Assembly (NCBI RefSeq): GCF_002959895.1
Contig: NZ_PPDD01000001.1
Span: 215,056 to 279,055, forward strand
Source of the DNA: Veillonella infantium
GTDB lineage: Bacteria; Bacillota; Negativicutes; Veillonellales; Veillonellaceae
DNA length: 64,000 bases
Direction of reading: 5' to 3'
The first letter of the stretch is position 1; every line of letters begins with the position of its first letter. Positions 1 through 8,600 of the stretch are shown piece after piece. Below the pieces are notes generated by a model that was not told the origin of the DNA, ran no database searches, and was given only the letters and a program-made list of their open reading frames with translations. The position numbers and the translations under genes were made by a program.

Positions 1-756
1 CAACGCAAAGACGGCAACACTCATAAGGGCTAGGATAGATTTTGCTTTCAAACGTTTAGCGATGCGCGCCCCTGCTTGGGCACCAAAAACGGCACCAATA
101 CTTGTAGGAATAGCAATACTAAATACAATATGATTTTCGATTAAATGTGTTACAACACCTATCGTTGTAGATACAGCAAGGATAGATTGGCTCGTAGCTG
201 TAGCCATATGGGTTGGGAAGCCCATGAGATAAATCAAGGCAGGCACATGGATGAGACCACCACCGATACCAAAGATACTGGAGATAAATCCTACAAAGAA
301 GCTAATACTAATACCGATAGGCTTGCTATAGGTTAGCTGATCAAGGGTAAGGCTTTCTTCCTTCCGCTCCCCTTTGCGGAAATTCTTAAACCCAATCAAA
401 CCAGAAGCACAGAGCATAAAGCACCCAAAGGCAAACATAAAGCCTTTACCAGAGAACCAACCAGACATTTGAGCACCTAAGATAGCACCTGGTAAAGTCG
501 CTAAACTAAATACAATAGCCGCGCTAATGAGTACCTTTTTCTGTTTAATATAGGCAATGGACCCAGAAATGGCATTACACATAACAGAAAATAGCGATGT
601 CCCTACAATCATAGACGGAGACCACTCAGGGAACCAATAAATAAAGAGAGGCACAAATACAAGCCCTCCACCAGCACCGATGATAGTGCCTAGCATAGCG
701 GCTAAAAAGCCAACTATGGTAAAGAAGATATAAAATACTATAATATTATCCAGCAT
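1..756 (-). CDS. TauE/SafE family sulfite exporter-like permease (C-terminus beyond the window)
   Basis: The gene starts at 756 behind a GGGAGG ribosome site and stays open for 252 codons to the left edge, so its C-terminus is missing. The product is a polytopic membrane protein. Two copies of the glycine-rich family signature are visible, TIIGAGGGL near residue 25 and SIFGIGGGL in the second half, each leading into a hydrophobic stretch with a proline. This internal duplication is typical of TauE/SafE (DUF81) permeases, which move sulfur-containing anions such as sulfite or sulfoacetate across the inner membrane. The substrate cannot be told from sequence. It lies 40 bases downstream of the ClC gene on the same strand and could be co-transcribed with it. 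Family assignment is firm. Confidence 0.88.
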   Translation of the reverse strand, partial: MLDNIIVFYIFFTIVGFLAAMLGTIIGAGGGLVFVPLFIYWFPEWSPSMIVGTSLFSVMCNAISGSIAYIKQKKVLISAAIVFSLATLPGAILGAQMSGWFSGKGFMFAFGCFMLCASGLIGFKNFRKGERKEESLTLDQLTYSKPIGISISFFVGFISSIFGIGGGLIHVPALIYLMGFPTHMATATSQSILAVSTTIGVVTHLIENHIVFSIAIPTSIGAVFGAQAGARIAKRLKAKSILALMSVAVFAL

Positions 757-796
757 GATAAGGCCTCCCTTTACTTAGATTGGAAAAAGCTCTTTG

Positions 797-2347
797 CTAT
801 ATCTGATTCGATTGGAAAAATTCTTTCGCTGCTTTTAATCGTCCTCGTTCACAAGAGACTTGTAGTTCGTCACCTGGTTCAAGTTTTACATCCCCTAACG
901 GCACAATGTATGTTCCATTGCGACGAATACTTACGATAAGTGTCCCATCTGGCAAGGCCAAGTCTTGTAATTGTACATCTGTATAATTCGCTACTACAGG
1001 TACCTTCGTTTGGAAGAAGGTTTGTACAGATTCTAAATTGTTTTGACCACTCATAGCTTGTAATAAGGAATCGTAAATAGGTGGTTCTTTTAATAGTTCT
1101 GCCACAAGGTAGGCCACCAGTGTAACAATGCCGATGGCGTAAATATTGGAGAAACTATTCGTCATTTCAAGGACGAGCAAAATCGCCAAAATTGGTGTTC
1201 GCATAGCCGCCGCTAACATCCCGCCCATGGCGCAAATAACGAATTGCGGTACAAAATCAGGAGCGATGATACCCACTGATGAAAGTAAACTTTCACAAAA
1301 GGCACCTGCTGAGGCACCTATAACGAGCATTGGCAAGAATATGCCGCCTTGCGCACCACTGCCATAGCAGAAGGTAGTAAGCAAAATCTTGCCTAATACG
1401 ATGCCCCCTAAGAGCAAGACGCCATGAGATTGAAAGGCTAGCTGCCCCACCAGATCATTGCCACCACCTAAGAGGAGTTGCGAGTCATAGCCGATGACGG
1501 CTACAGTTACAAAGGTAAGAGCTAATTTCAAGAACCGAGAGCATTTAAGCCATTCAAAGAATTTCTTAAATGCAAAGATCATGCGACAGAAGAACACCCC
1601 ACAGAGACCCATGATAACGCCAACCATAAGAAGGACTGGGAAGTACTCAAGAGGTACACCGGAGGTCACCGAAAATCCAAGGGCCGGTTCGAGGCCGAAG
1701 ATACTAACCGTAATATAGTTAGAAATTAAGGTAGCCACGAAAGTAGGCACAACGAGGTACGGATAGAAGCTTTTATGGACCTCTTCAAAGACGAACATAG
1801 CCCCCGATACGGGTGCACTAAATGCAGCCGTTAAGCCTGCCCCTGCCCCAGCAGAGGTCAAGATGCGCTGCTCACGCAGCCCTGAATTCATCCAATAGGA
1901 CACAATCTTGCCGGCAGAGCCACCAATTTGTACGGCTGGACCTTCACGACCTACAGAGAAGCCGGCAAAACCAGTCAACACGCCACCAATCATCTTGGAA
2001 GCTAGCGTCCGATACGGCTTCATATCAAAGAGGCCTAGCATTTCCCCTTCGATTTGAGGAATACCAGAACCACCAGATAATGGAGCCCACGCGAGCAATC
2101 GATCTACGATAAAAGCAAAGATGACCATCATCACAAGCCATCCTATGGCCCATTCTAGGGTAATGCCATCCATCAAATGCCAGCGAATATGCTCAGATTC
2201 AAGGATCAAATAGCGATATGTAGCACCACAAAAGCCTGCAATCACGCCCACAAGAGCGCCCTTCGCAATGAGCTCCGTCAACAACATACGATTCATGGAC
2301 ATATCTGCTAAGGTAGAACTTCGCTTATTAAATTTCCATAGCTTCAT
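797..2347 (-). CDS. ClC-family chloride/proton antiporter with C-terminal TrkA-C domain
   Basis: Inner-membrane ClC protein of 516 residues. The three selectivity-filter signatures are present in order: GSGIPQIEG, GREGPAVQIGG and GGIFLP. The glutamate of GREGP, the external proton gate, is kept, which favours a proton-coupled antiporter over a channel. After the last membrane segment, about 65 residues (from VPVVANYTDV to the end) look like a TrkA-C ligand-binding domain. The start is placed at 2347 because the AGGAGG ribosome site occupies the codons just upstream; an in-frame ATG at 2365 would place that site inside the coding region. ClC antiporters of this type serve acid resistance or halide homeostasis. 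Confident at family level; the physiological anion is not determined. Confidence 0.92.
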   Translation of the reverse strand: MKLWKFNKRSSTLADMSMNRMLLTELIAKGALVGVIAGFCGATYRYLILESEHIRWHLMDGITLEWAIGWLVMMVIFAFIVDRLLAWAPLSGGSGIPQIEGEMLGLFDMKPYRTLASKMIGGVLTGFAGFSVGREGPAVQIGGSAGKIVSYWMNSGLREQRILTSAGAGAGLTAAFSAPVSGAMFVFEEVHKSFYPYLVVPTFVATLISNYITVSIFGLEPALGFSVTSGVPLEYFPVLLMVGVIMGLCGVFFCRMIFAFKKFFEWLKCSRFLKLALTFVTVAVIGYDSQLLLGGGNDLVGQLAFQSHGVLLLGGIVLGKILLTTFCYGSGAQGGIFLPMLVIGASAGAFCESLLSSVGIIAPDFVPQFVICAMGGMLAAAMRTPILAILLVLEMTNSFSNIYAIGIVTLVAYLVAELLKEPPIYDSLLQAMSGQNNLESVQTFFQTKVPVVANYTDVQLQDLALPDGTLIVSIRRNGTYIVPLGDVKLEPGDELQVSCERGRLKAAKEFFQSNQI

Positions 2348-2545
2348 AACATTCCTCCTTAGCACTGACCAAATCTGGCTTATTATCTAGTAACATACAT
2401 ACAACCAAACTATGTATTCATATCCTTAGTATACTTATGTAAACCACCATTTTCAAGAAAGGATTACGTATCAAACAGCTATCTCACTAAATGCGAAATT
2501 AAAATTTCGAGTCATAAGACATTCCATAGGACTTCAAACGCAAAG

Positions 2546-2580
2546 CTAGCCACCTCTAGAACGAGATGGCTAGTTTTGTT
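2546..2580. terminator. Hairpin, probable terminator after the alcohol dehydrogenase gene
   Basis: Arms CTAGCCA and TGGCTAG enclose a short loop with extra CTC/GAG pairing. A T-rich run follows on the plus strand and a weaker one on the minus strand. No plus-strand gene precedes it, so it most likely serves the minus-strand dehydrogenase about 220 bases away. Confidence 0.5.
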
Positions 2581-2710
2581 AAGCAAGTGTGTAAATGTAT
2601 TTTCTTTACATATTCGGAGGCATCTGAAATATGTAAAGATTCTAAAGATGTAAAGTTCTTAGGGATAGAGCTAGGCATCATTTAGACTATTAGATTATTT
2701 AGACTAGCAA

Positions 2711-2734
2711 AATATTTAGACTAGTCTAAATATT
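2711..2734. promoter_or_regulatory. Perfect 24-base palindrome, possible operator
   Basis: The arm AATATTTAGACT is followed directly by its exact reverse complement. The core TTTAGACTA also occurs twice just to the left, at about 2680 and 2698. A palindrome with extra half-sites is typical of a dimeric repressor operator. It lies about 360 bases upstream of the ClC start, so which gene it controls is unclear. Confidence 0.45.
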
Positions 2735-2802
2735 GATACCATAGTATAGTATTAAATCCTATACATCATGAAACACTATATGCTATCAAATTCTAAAATT
2801 CC

Positions 2803-3954
2803 TTAGAATATGGATTCATAGATACCGATGATTTCTTCCATAGATGCATCTCTTGGGTTACCAGGTGTACATGCATCGTTGAAAGCAGATTCAGCGAGGA
2901 ATGGAATGTCTTCCCGTTTTACGCCCGCTTCGCTAAGGGATTTAGGAATGCCTACATCATCAGCTAGTTTTTGGATCACATCGATGGCTGCTTGACGATA
3001 TGTTTCTTGATCCATGCCGTCTACATCAGGAACGCCCATAACGCGAGCAATTTCACGATATTTTTCGCCTGTTGCAGGAGCATTGAATTTCAAGACTGCT
3101 GTTAAAAGCATAGCGCACGCTTTACCATGAGGGATATCGTACACAGCGCTCAATGGATGTGCCATAGAGTGAACAATACCAAGGCCTACGTTGGAGAAAC
3201 CCATACCTGCAATATATTGACCAAGGGACATAGCTTCACGACCTGCGAAGTCACCAGCTACGGCGCTACGCAAGGAACGACCGATGATTTCAATAGCTTT
3301 CAAATGAAGCATATCAGTGAGTTCCCATGCACCTTTTGTAATGTAACCTTCCACAGCATGAACGAGGGCATCCATACCGGTAGATGCGCAAAGACCAGTT
3401 GGCATCGATGCGGACATATCAGGATCCACGATGGCTACGATTGGAATGTCATGAGGGTCAACACATACAAATTTGCGGTTCTTTTCAACATCTGTAATAA
3501 CGTAGTTAATAGTAACCTCAGCGGCCGTACCAGATGTGGTAGACACAGCAATAATCGGCAAGCATGGATGTTTCGTAGGTGCCACGCCTTCAAGACTACG
3601 CACATCGCCGAACTCAGGATTTGTAATAATCGTAGCAATAGCTTTACTTGTATCAATAGCACTGCCACCGCCTACAGCAACGATAGCTTCAGCACCGGCC
3701 GCCTTACAAGCTGCCACACCAGATGTTACGTTTTCAATGGTTGGATTCGGCTTAATATTGTCATATACATCATAAGCAATACCTGCCGCATCAAGTAGGT
3801 CTGTTACCTTTGTAGCTACCTTAAACTCAAATAAATCAGGTGTAGACGTAACAAGAACCTTTTTAAAATGGCGATTCTTAATTTCGTTCACAATCTCCTG
3901 AATCGCCCCTTGCCCAAAATAGGACGTACCGTTCAACATAATTCTCCGAGCCAT
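2803..3954 (-). CDS. Iron-containing (group III) alcohol dehydrogenase
   Basis: Cytoplasmic NAD(P)-dependent dehydrogenase of 383 residues, the normal family length. The nucleotide-binding GGGSAIDTSKA motif lies near residue 95. The iron-site residues are visible in TGMDALVHAVEGY and in MAHPLSAVYDIPHGKACAM, which supply the aspartate and histidines. Relatives reduce aldehydes such as butyraldehyde, lactaldehyde or 3-hydroxypropionaldehyde, and the substrate cannot be chosen from sequence. The start at 3954 is preferred over 3960 because its spacing from the AGGAG site is better. A long hairpin with a following T-rich tract lies between the upstream region and this start, so leader attenuation is possible. 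Confidence 0.93.
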   Translation of the reverse strand: MARRIMLNGTSYFGQGAIQEIVNEIKNRHFKKVLVTSTPDLFEFKVATKVTDLLDAAGIAYDVYDNIKPNPTIENVTSGVAACKAAGAEAIVAVGGGSAIDTSKAIATIITNPEFGDVRSLEGVAPTKHPCLPIIAVSTTSGTAAEVTINYVITDVEKNRKFVCVDPHDIPIVAIVDPDMSASMPTGLCASTGMDALVHAVEGYITKGAWELTDMLHLKAIEIIGRSLRSAVAGDFAGREAMSLGQYIAGMGFSNVGLGIVHSMAHPLSAVYDIPHGKACAMLLTAVLKFNAPATGEKYREIARVMGVPDVDGMDQETYRQAAIDVIQKLADDVGIPKSLSEAGVKREDIPFLAESAFNDACTPGNPRDASMEEIIGIYESIF

Positions 3955-3981
3955 ATACATTCACTCCTAACGAATAAAAAA

Positions 3982-4027
3982 TAAACCGATAGAGAATAAC
4001 TATACTAAGTAATTCTCTATCGGTTTA
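3982..4027 (-). terminator. Hairpin with T-tract ahead of the alcohol dehydrogenase gene
   Basis: Two 16-base arms (TAAACCGATAGAGAAT and its complement) enclose a 14-base loop. On the minus strand a T-rich run follows, and then the AGGAG ribosome site of the dehydrogenase. It is either a leader attenuator or the ordinary terminator of an upstream unit now separated by the IS element. Confidence 0.65.
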
Positions 4028-4146
4028 TTAAAATCCTTGAAACTGTGTTATGTATACACTATATAATCATTGTAATATTTCGTTTTCTCATCAAGCGTAA
4101 TAGGGAATCTAAAGACTTAAACGGCTTAGACATAAGTCCCTCCTAC

Positions 4147-4885
4147 AAATCATAACCACCCGTAGAACGGGTGGTTTGCTCTGACCCTATAAGGGTCTTT
4201 CTCTAGTGGTGGCCCTCTAAAGAGGGCATTGAATGATCTGACAACCACTCTATTACCACTGGCTGCCCCCTACTCGGGGGCTTTTCTTTTGCCTATTTTA
4301 CTGGCTCACCCGTAAATGGGTCGGTATACTCTTTAAAGTTTAATGTATCTTGTGCTATATCTTCTTGTAGTTGATTGCGAATATATTCTTTTATCGCTCC
4401 TTCATATCGGCCTACCGTATCCACATAATATCCTCTACACCAAAAATGTCTATTTCCATACTTATATTTTAAATTTGCGTGTTTATCGAATATCATGAGG
4501 CTACTTTTGCTTTTTAAATACCCCATAAAACTCGATACACTTAAATGTGGTGGAATGGTTACTAGCATATGGATATGATCCGGACAGCATTCCGCCTCTA
4601 TAATCTCTACATTTTTTCTCTTACATAAATCTCTTAGAATTTTACCTACATCAGCTTTTATCCGACCATAAATTATTTGCCTTCTATACTTTGGAGCAAA
4701 AACAATATGATATTTACATCTCCATTTACTATGTGATAAGCTTTTTACGTCATTCATTGACATTGAACCTCCTATGTTGAAATGTTGTGGTTGCCAGACC
4801 AACTTCATTTTATCACTAGGAGGTTCTTTCCTTTTCTCTAAGAAATTTTGCCGACCCCCAGTTTAACTGGGGGTTTAGTCATGCC
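4147..4885 (-). mobile_element. IS200-type insertion sequence (IS200/IS605 family)
   Basis: A complete-looking element of about 0.74 kb carrying only tnpA. The left boundary, the 3' side of tnpA, is set by homology: the sequence from 4147 reappears from 63905, while the bases just outside differ. This end carries the hairpin CCACCCG/CGGGTGG and more small stem-loops. The other end carries ACCCCCAGTT/AACTGGGGGT at about 4854-4875. Subterminal hairpins in place of terminal inverted repeats, and no tnpB, are as expected for IS200. The exact right boundary near 4885 is an estimate. Confidence 0.85.
4293..4763 (-). CDS. tnpA: IS200/IS605 family transposase TnpA (Y1 HUH endonuclease)
   Basis: A 156-residue single-strand DNA transposase. 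The HUH motif appears as DHIHMLV, and the catalytic tyrosine lies in the region YYVDTVGRYEGAIKEYI near the C-terminus. The N-terminal KWRCKYHIVFAPKYRR is the conserved opening of the IS200 branch. The start at 4763 sits four bases after AGGAGG; a longer reading to 4808 adds residues unlike the family. The gene appears intact, and a second copy begins at the right edge of the window, so this IS has moved within the genome. No TnpB is present. Confidence 0.93.
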   Translation of the reverse strand: MSMNDVKSLSHSKWRCKYHIVFAPKYRRQIIYGRIKADVGKILRDLCKRKNVEIIEAECCPDHIHMLVTIPPHLSVSSFMGYLKSKSSLMIFDKHANLKYKYGNRHFWCRGYYVDTVGRYEGAIKEYIRNQLQEDIAQDTLNFKEYTDPFTGEPVK

Positions 4886-4904
4886 TATTCGGCGTACAAC
4901 AAAA

Positions 4905-4945
4905 AAGCTCGCCGACCCTTGAGTCGACGAGCGTTGTACGTTGCC
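4905..4945 (-). terminator. Terminator downstream of the NagZ-like gene
   Basis: The stem GCTCG-CGAC/GTCG-CGAGC is followed on the minus strand by TTTTTT. The flanking GTACAAC and GTTGTAC extend the stem. It lies just outside the IS end and would stop transcription from the glycoside hydrolase gene at 5091-6239. Confidence 0.65.
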
Positions 4946-5090
4946 CGTAAGCTTCGCACAGTTTCTCTGTGTAATAACTATAACAAAGTTCTCCCTCGAG
5001 TGTCAACTCAGATGCGATTTCAATGAATAGTACTTCCACTTTCTATATTCGTTATATGGTTAATTAATTCCTGCAACAAAAACAAATAGT

Positions 5091-6239
5091 CTAAGAAATT
5101 TTAGTTATCTTCATAAGCAAAATCCGTTTCACAGATTCATCGAGTCGTTCTTTAGAGATTCGGCCGTCTTTTACGGCTTTCATAAGGCCATTGTACGCTT
5201 CTTGCATGTGTTCGTACTCGTGGCATACGAGCAAGATATCGCTGCCAGCCAAGATAGATTGAACCGCCATATCGCCAAAGGTGTAGTGTTTTGCAAGAGC
5301 GCCCATATCCATATCATCCGTTACGACAACGCCGTTATAGCCCATATCCTTGCGCAACCAGTCTGTAATGATAGCTTTAGATAGACTAGATGGATGGTCT
5401 GGATCGATTTGAGGATACATCGCATGAGACACCATAATTGCATATGTATTCGGTTTAGACTGTTTAATGAGGTCTACAAATACCTTTGTATCTTCATTCA
5501 ACAATGTCTCTTTAGACACTGGCACAACACTGGTATCAGCATGTAAATCGACATCCGTTTTACCAATACCTGGGAAGTGTTTGTAAGAATACCACAAGCC
5601 CGCTTCATCATAGGCCTTGCCTACTGCACTGGCATAGCGTACGACCTCATCAGGGTTCGTACTAAAGGAACGGCCATAGGTTAATCCCAAGTCCGCTACA
5701 GGAGCAAAATTAATGTTGAATCCCAAGTCTTTAAGTTCTGTACCAGACTGTTTTGCCAAGGATACCGCTTTCTCAATAGGCTCCTTGCCTAACTCTTCTG
5801 CTGGAGGGACCTTGATGAGCTGATCCTCCATGCGCGCTACGGCACCGCCCTCTTGGTCGATGCCGATGAATAATGGCGTTAAACCGGCGCTTTTACCAGT
5901 TTTATTAATGTCCGCAATCAACGATTTCACTTGATCTTTGGACTCCATATTCCGATCAAACAAGATAATGCCGCCCACGCGGTACTCATTGAGCATAAAC
6001 TTAGCATCATCGTTCAAGGTCTTGCCGTGGATACCAATCATCAACAATTGCCCCACCTTGTCTGCATCAGACATATTAGCTACTAATTTATCCACCTTTT
6101 CCTCTGGTGAAAGCTCGCTCTGTGCCACAGATTCATAGGTTACAGGCTCTGCTTTAGAAGTAAATGGATTATGTAAACCGCAGCCCGTTGTAAGCGCCAA
6201 TGCGCCAATCATCGTAGCCGCTACGATACGTCGAAACAT
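5091..6239 (-). CDS. Glycoside hydrolase family 3 lipoprotein, NagZ-like beta-N-acetylhexosaminidase
   Basis: An exported lipoprotein of 382 residues. The signal peptide ends in a lipobox LTTGC near residue 20. The GH3 barrel follows with GIDQEGGAVARM, the loop KHFPGIGKT followed by DVDLH, and VVTDDMDMGA. The DxH pair of the mobile loop (acid/base dyad in NagZ) and the aspartates of TDDM (nucleophile region) are kept, so it should be active. NagZ-type enzymes remove N-acetylglucosamine from muropeptides; a lipoprotein form would act outside the inner membrane. The usual KHFPGHG reads KHFPGIG here. The start at 6239 has GGAGG at the right spacing. A catalytically degenerate paralogue lies at 48270-49418. 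Confidence 0.9.
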   Translation of the reverse strand: MFRRIVAATMIGALALTTGCGLHNPFTSKAEPVTYESVAQSELSPEEKVDKLVANMSDADKVGQLLMIGIHGKTLNDDAKFMLNEYRVGGIILFDRNMESKDQVKSLIADINKTGKSAGLTPLFIGIDQEGGAVARMEDQLIKVPPAEELGKEPIEKAVSLAKQSGTELKDLGFNINFAPVADLGLTYGRSFSTNPDEVVRYASAVGKAYDEAGLWYSYKHFPGIGKTDVDLHADTSVVPVSKETLLNEDTKVFVDLIKQSKPNTYAIMVSHAMYPQIDPDHPSSLSKAIITDWLRKDMGYNGVVVTDDMDMGALAKHYTFGDMAVQSILAGSDILLVCHEYEHMQEAYNGLMKAVKDGRISKERLDESVKRILLMKITKIS

Positions 6240-6337
6240 ATATACCTCCAAAATCTCTAAAAAGTATTATGTATAGTATATCAAATAATAAAGACAACCC
6301 CAACAAGGCCAATACATGTAGTGCATCGTGAGCGTAA

Positions 6338-6397
6338 AAAAGACTATTACTCAAAACCTACGAATACATACCGTATTGATTCCAAGTAATAGTCTTT
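6338..6397 (-). terminator. Terminator after the 2Fe-2S protein gene
   Basis: Arms AAAGACTATTACT and AGTAATAGTCTTT enclose a loop of about 33 bases, with a T-run on the minus strand. It separates the small iron-sulfur gene from the NagZ-like gene. Confidence 0.75.
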
Positions 6398-6456
6398 ATA
6401 TGAGTTAAGAGTAAATTTACGCTTAACTTTTGCTTAGTCTTAAATTTTGCTTAGTT

Positions 6457-6690
6457 TTAAATTTTACCTTGCTCTTTCATTTCTGCTAAGAGCTTTACGA
6501 TGCGAGGGCCACAGCCTTTACCACCGCAAGCACCCGTGCCAGCACGAGTTGCTTCTTTTACCTCAGGAAATGTATGAGCACCATTTAAAATGGCTTCTTT
6601 AATCGTTTTGCGTGTAATGCTACGACATGTGCACACCTTTGTAAGCTTGTCCAGAATCGCCTCTGGCACTTGATTTTCTTCAAAATCCAT
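6457..6690 (-). CDS. BFD-like [2Fe-2S]-binding protein
   Basis: A small cytoplasmic protein of 77 residues with the four-cysteine pattern of bacterioferritin-associated-ferredoxin-like domains: CTC near residue 20, then GACGGKGCG about 33 residues later. The domain binds one 2Fe-2S cluster and is found alone or in amino-acid dehydrogenases and nitrite reductases, where it passes electrons. No obvious partner enzyme is adjacent. The start at 6690 follows AGAGGA; an upstream ATG at 6711 lacks a ribosome site. Three 25-base direct repeats lie just upstream. The family is fairly sure, the role unknown. Confidence 0.8.
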   Translation of the reverse strand: MDFEENQVPEAILDKLTKVCTCRSITRKTIKEAILNGAHTFPEVKEATRAGTGACGGKGCGPRIVKLLAEMKEQGKI

Positions 6691-6736
6691 ATGTATTCCT
6701 CTTCTATTCACTTGAATATCTATATACTATATCAAT

Positions 6737-6812
6737 TTAATATATCGATTTACGTACCGACTTAATATATCGATTGACGTATCGATGCAGTGTATTGATT
6801 TACATATCGATG
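6737..6812. repeat. Three tandem 25-26 base repeats
   Basis: The unit begins TTAATATATCGATTTACG and is repeated three times with a few changes. Each copy carries ATCGAT. It lies 45-120 bases upstream of the 2Fe-2S gene start, in a 317-base AT-rich gap with no other gene. Confidence 0.65.
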
Positions 6813-6970
6813 TACTGGCCCAATTGCCCCTATCAATAGTATCTAAAATACACTGTCATATTAATATATCGAAAATTTACGATTTCTATACTTAGTATAT
6901 CATATCCTAAAAGCTATATCGATAGTTTTTAATATAAATATAACTATAATTTTGTTCATACTTATAACAC

Positions 6971-7016
6971 AAAAAAGCCTCTACCATAGATTTATCACCT
7001 ATATAGTAGAGGCTTT
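6971..7016 (-). terminator. Terminator of the site-2-protease-like gene
   Basis: Arms GCCTCTAC and GTAGAGGC, with AAAAAA on the plus strand that reads as a T-run on the minus strand. It lies 15 bases after the stop of the gene at 7029. Confidence 0.8.
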
Positions 7017-7028
7017 CACCAAATATAT

Positions 7029-7655
7029 TTATAAAATCGTCCCAATGATTGCAAAGTAAATTTTGAAAATTGTTTGTTGTAATGGGCGGATTACCATAGA
7101 AATAATCGGTGTATTAATAAGGATGATAAAGAAGATCAAGTTAATCATCCCTAATTGGTAATATTTAATTTGCCATTCTGTCGGTAGCCACGGCAAAATG
7201 ATATTAAAACCAGGTAATGGTGGGAATGGAATTAAGCAGAAAATAGAAAGGCCGATGCTATACAAAATAATGTATTGCATAACCATCGGTAAACCCGGGG
7301 ACTGCATAAGATTCAAATTACCCAAAAGTACGTATATGAAAGTAAATACGAACCCTGTAATCAGGCCTGCTATAGGACCTGCAAAAGCAAGTAGGCTCAT
7401 ATCACGGCGTGGGTCTTTAAAATAAGATGGATTAATAGCCATCCCTTTAGGCCAGCCAAAGCCAACTAGAATGATACAGATTGTACCTATTAAATCAAGG
7501 TGTGCCAAAGGAGATAATGTGAGGCGCCCCGCCATCCGAGGTGTTGGATCGCCAAACCAGGTAGCTACTTTGGCCTCTGCATATCCAAAGATAGAAAAAA
7601 CGATGATAATAGCAGGAATACTAGCTAATATCTGTATCGGATTTAAATCAAACAT
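7029..7655 (-). CDS. Site-2 protease (M50)-like membrane protein lacking the metal-binding residues
   Basis: A 208-residue membrane protein with about six hydrophobic segments. It aligns with short bacterial M50 peptidases through GDPTPRMAGRLTLSPLAHLDLIGT, of which the second half is near-invariant in the family. Where relatives carry HEYAHA just before GDPT, this protein has FGYAEA, so both zinc histidines and the glutamate are gone. The later PPLDG motif reads PPLPG, losing the aspartate ligand too. It should therefore not cleave peptide bonds; a scaffolding or substrate-binding role is a guess. The reading frame is intact with a good ribosome site (AAAGGAG) and its own terminator. Confidence 0.85.
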   Translation of the reverse strand: MFDLNPIQILASIPAIIIVFSIFGYAEAKVATWFGDPTPRMAGRLTLSPLAHLDLIGTICIILVGFGWPKGMAINPSYFKDPRRDMSLLAFAGPIAGLITGFVFTFIYVLLGNLNLMQSPGLPMVMQYIILYSIGLSIFCLIPFPPLPGFNIILPWLPTEWQIKYYQLGMINLIFFIILINTPIISMVIRPLQQTIFKIYFAIIGTIL

Positions 7656-7741
7656 AGAACTCCTTTATATGTTAACTAACATGTTTATGAACTATATATC
7701 ATATATAGATTACATAACACGTTGATGTATTACATAATTTC

Positions 7742-8512
7742 TTATTGTTTAGCTTCCCATGCGGTGTAGCCGTCTTGAATGCAACGAAGGGCATTCAAGG
7801 TGCGTGGATAACCGATGTACGGCACGCATTGGGAGGCGATATTAATCAAATATTGTTTGCTGTTCCCTACGTTCAAGTTCCCTTCTACGTGAGCCTTGAG
7901 CTGAGGTTCACAGCCACCTTGAGCGGCCAAGAAGCAAAAGGTAATCATTTCGCGGTGAGCCACGCTCAAGCCTTTACGCGTGTAATAGTCGCCAAACATA
8001 TTAGCAAGCCACTTTTTGATGTGACGTGTATCTTCAGGGCCTTCTTCGTAAGAATGACGCACAGATTCACCAAAGATTTCCACCTGTTTTTCTACGCCCT
8101 TTTCAAGACGAGATGCAGCAGTAATTGTACTGCGAGATGGATCCGCAACAGTTTCCCCTCGATAGTCAAAAATCTTATTTGTAACCTTAAAGAATGGACG
8201 CACACGACCAATGCCAAGATATGGCACAGCTTGATAAATAAGCTCGATTACTTCATCGGGAATCAAGCCAAAGTTAAGTGCTGCCGGTAGCATCAACGCA
8301 TATTCATCCACAGCAGATGCCCCTACTAATGTAGCAAGGATAGCCAAGAAGCGATCCTTGGCAGGCACATTACGCCCCTCTTCAGTGATAACTTCATCGA
8401 ATGCAAAATTATCAAATAAAACTTCAAACTCAGGATCAATATAACCTGCAGGGGCCGCAATATCAGGGAACATGCGCTCCGTATAAGCTTGAGCAAATTC
8501 AGATTTAGACAT
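7742..8512 (-). CDS. Carboxymuconolactone decarboxylase (CMD) family protein
   Basis: A 256-residue cytoplasmic protein with two CMD-type helical repeats. The second includes HREMITFCFLAAQGG and a CEPQLKAHVEG stretch, where a cysteine and histidine sit as in the AhpD-like active site. Family members are decarboxylases or thiol-based peroxidase partners, and this length fits two fused domains. The start at 8512 has GGAGG six bases upstream. It is the last of a minus-strand cluster with a small secreted protein and an OhrR-like regulator, which hints at a redox or stress role. The exact reaction is unknown. Confidence 0.82.
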   Translation of the reverse strand: MSKSEFAQAYTERMFPDIAAPAGYIDPEFEVLFDNFAFDEVITEEGRNVPAKDRFLAILATLVGASAVDEYALMLPAALNFGLIPDEVIELIYQAVPYLGIGRVRPFFKVTNKIFDYRGETVADPSRSTITAASRLEKGVEKQVEIFGESVRHSYEEGPEDTRHIKKWLANMFGDYYTRKGLSVAHREMITFCFLAAQGGCEPQLKAHVEGNLNVGNSKQYLINIASQCVPYIGYPRTLNALRCIQDGYTAWEAKQ

Positions 8513-8533
8513 AGGAAACCTCCATAAACAACA

Positions 8534-8563
8534 CTGGTGAAAGCCCAAAGGAGCTTTCACCAG
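8534..8563. terminator. Intercistronic hairpin before the CMD gene
   Basis: Arms CTGGTGAAAGC and GCTTTCACCAG lie between the secreted-protein gene and the CMD gene. No T-run follows on the minus strand, so it may be an mRNA-processing or partial terminator hairpin. Confidence 0.45.
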
Positions 8564-8600
8564 CAATAGTTATGTAATTATTACGGCTTGCGCCATCAAA

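Larger units (their letters stand above)
2366..2802. other. Intergenic region upstream of the ClC gene
   Basis: This 437-base stretch has no convincing gene. It holds a terminator-like hairpin at 2546-2580 and, at 2680-2734, three copies of TTTAGACTA. The last copy forms part of a perfect 24-base palindrome, given as a separate entry. It separates the end of the alcohol dehydrogenase gene from the start of the ClC gene, both on the minus strand. Confidence 0.6.
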
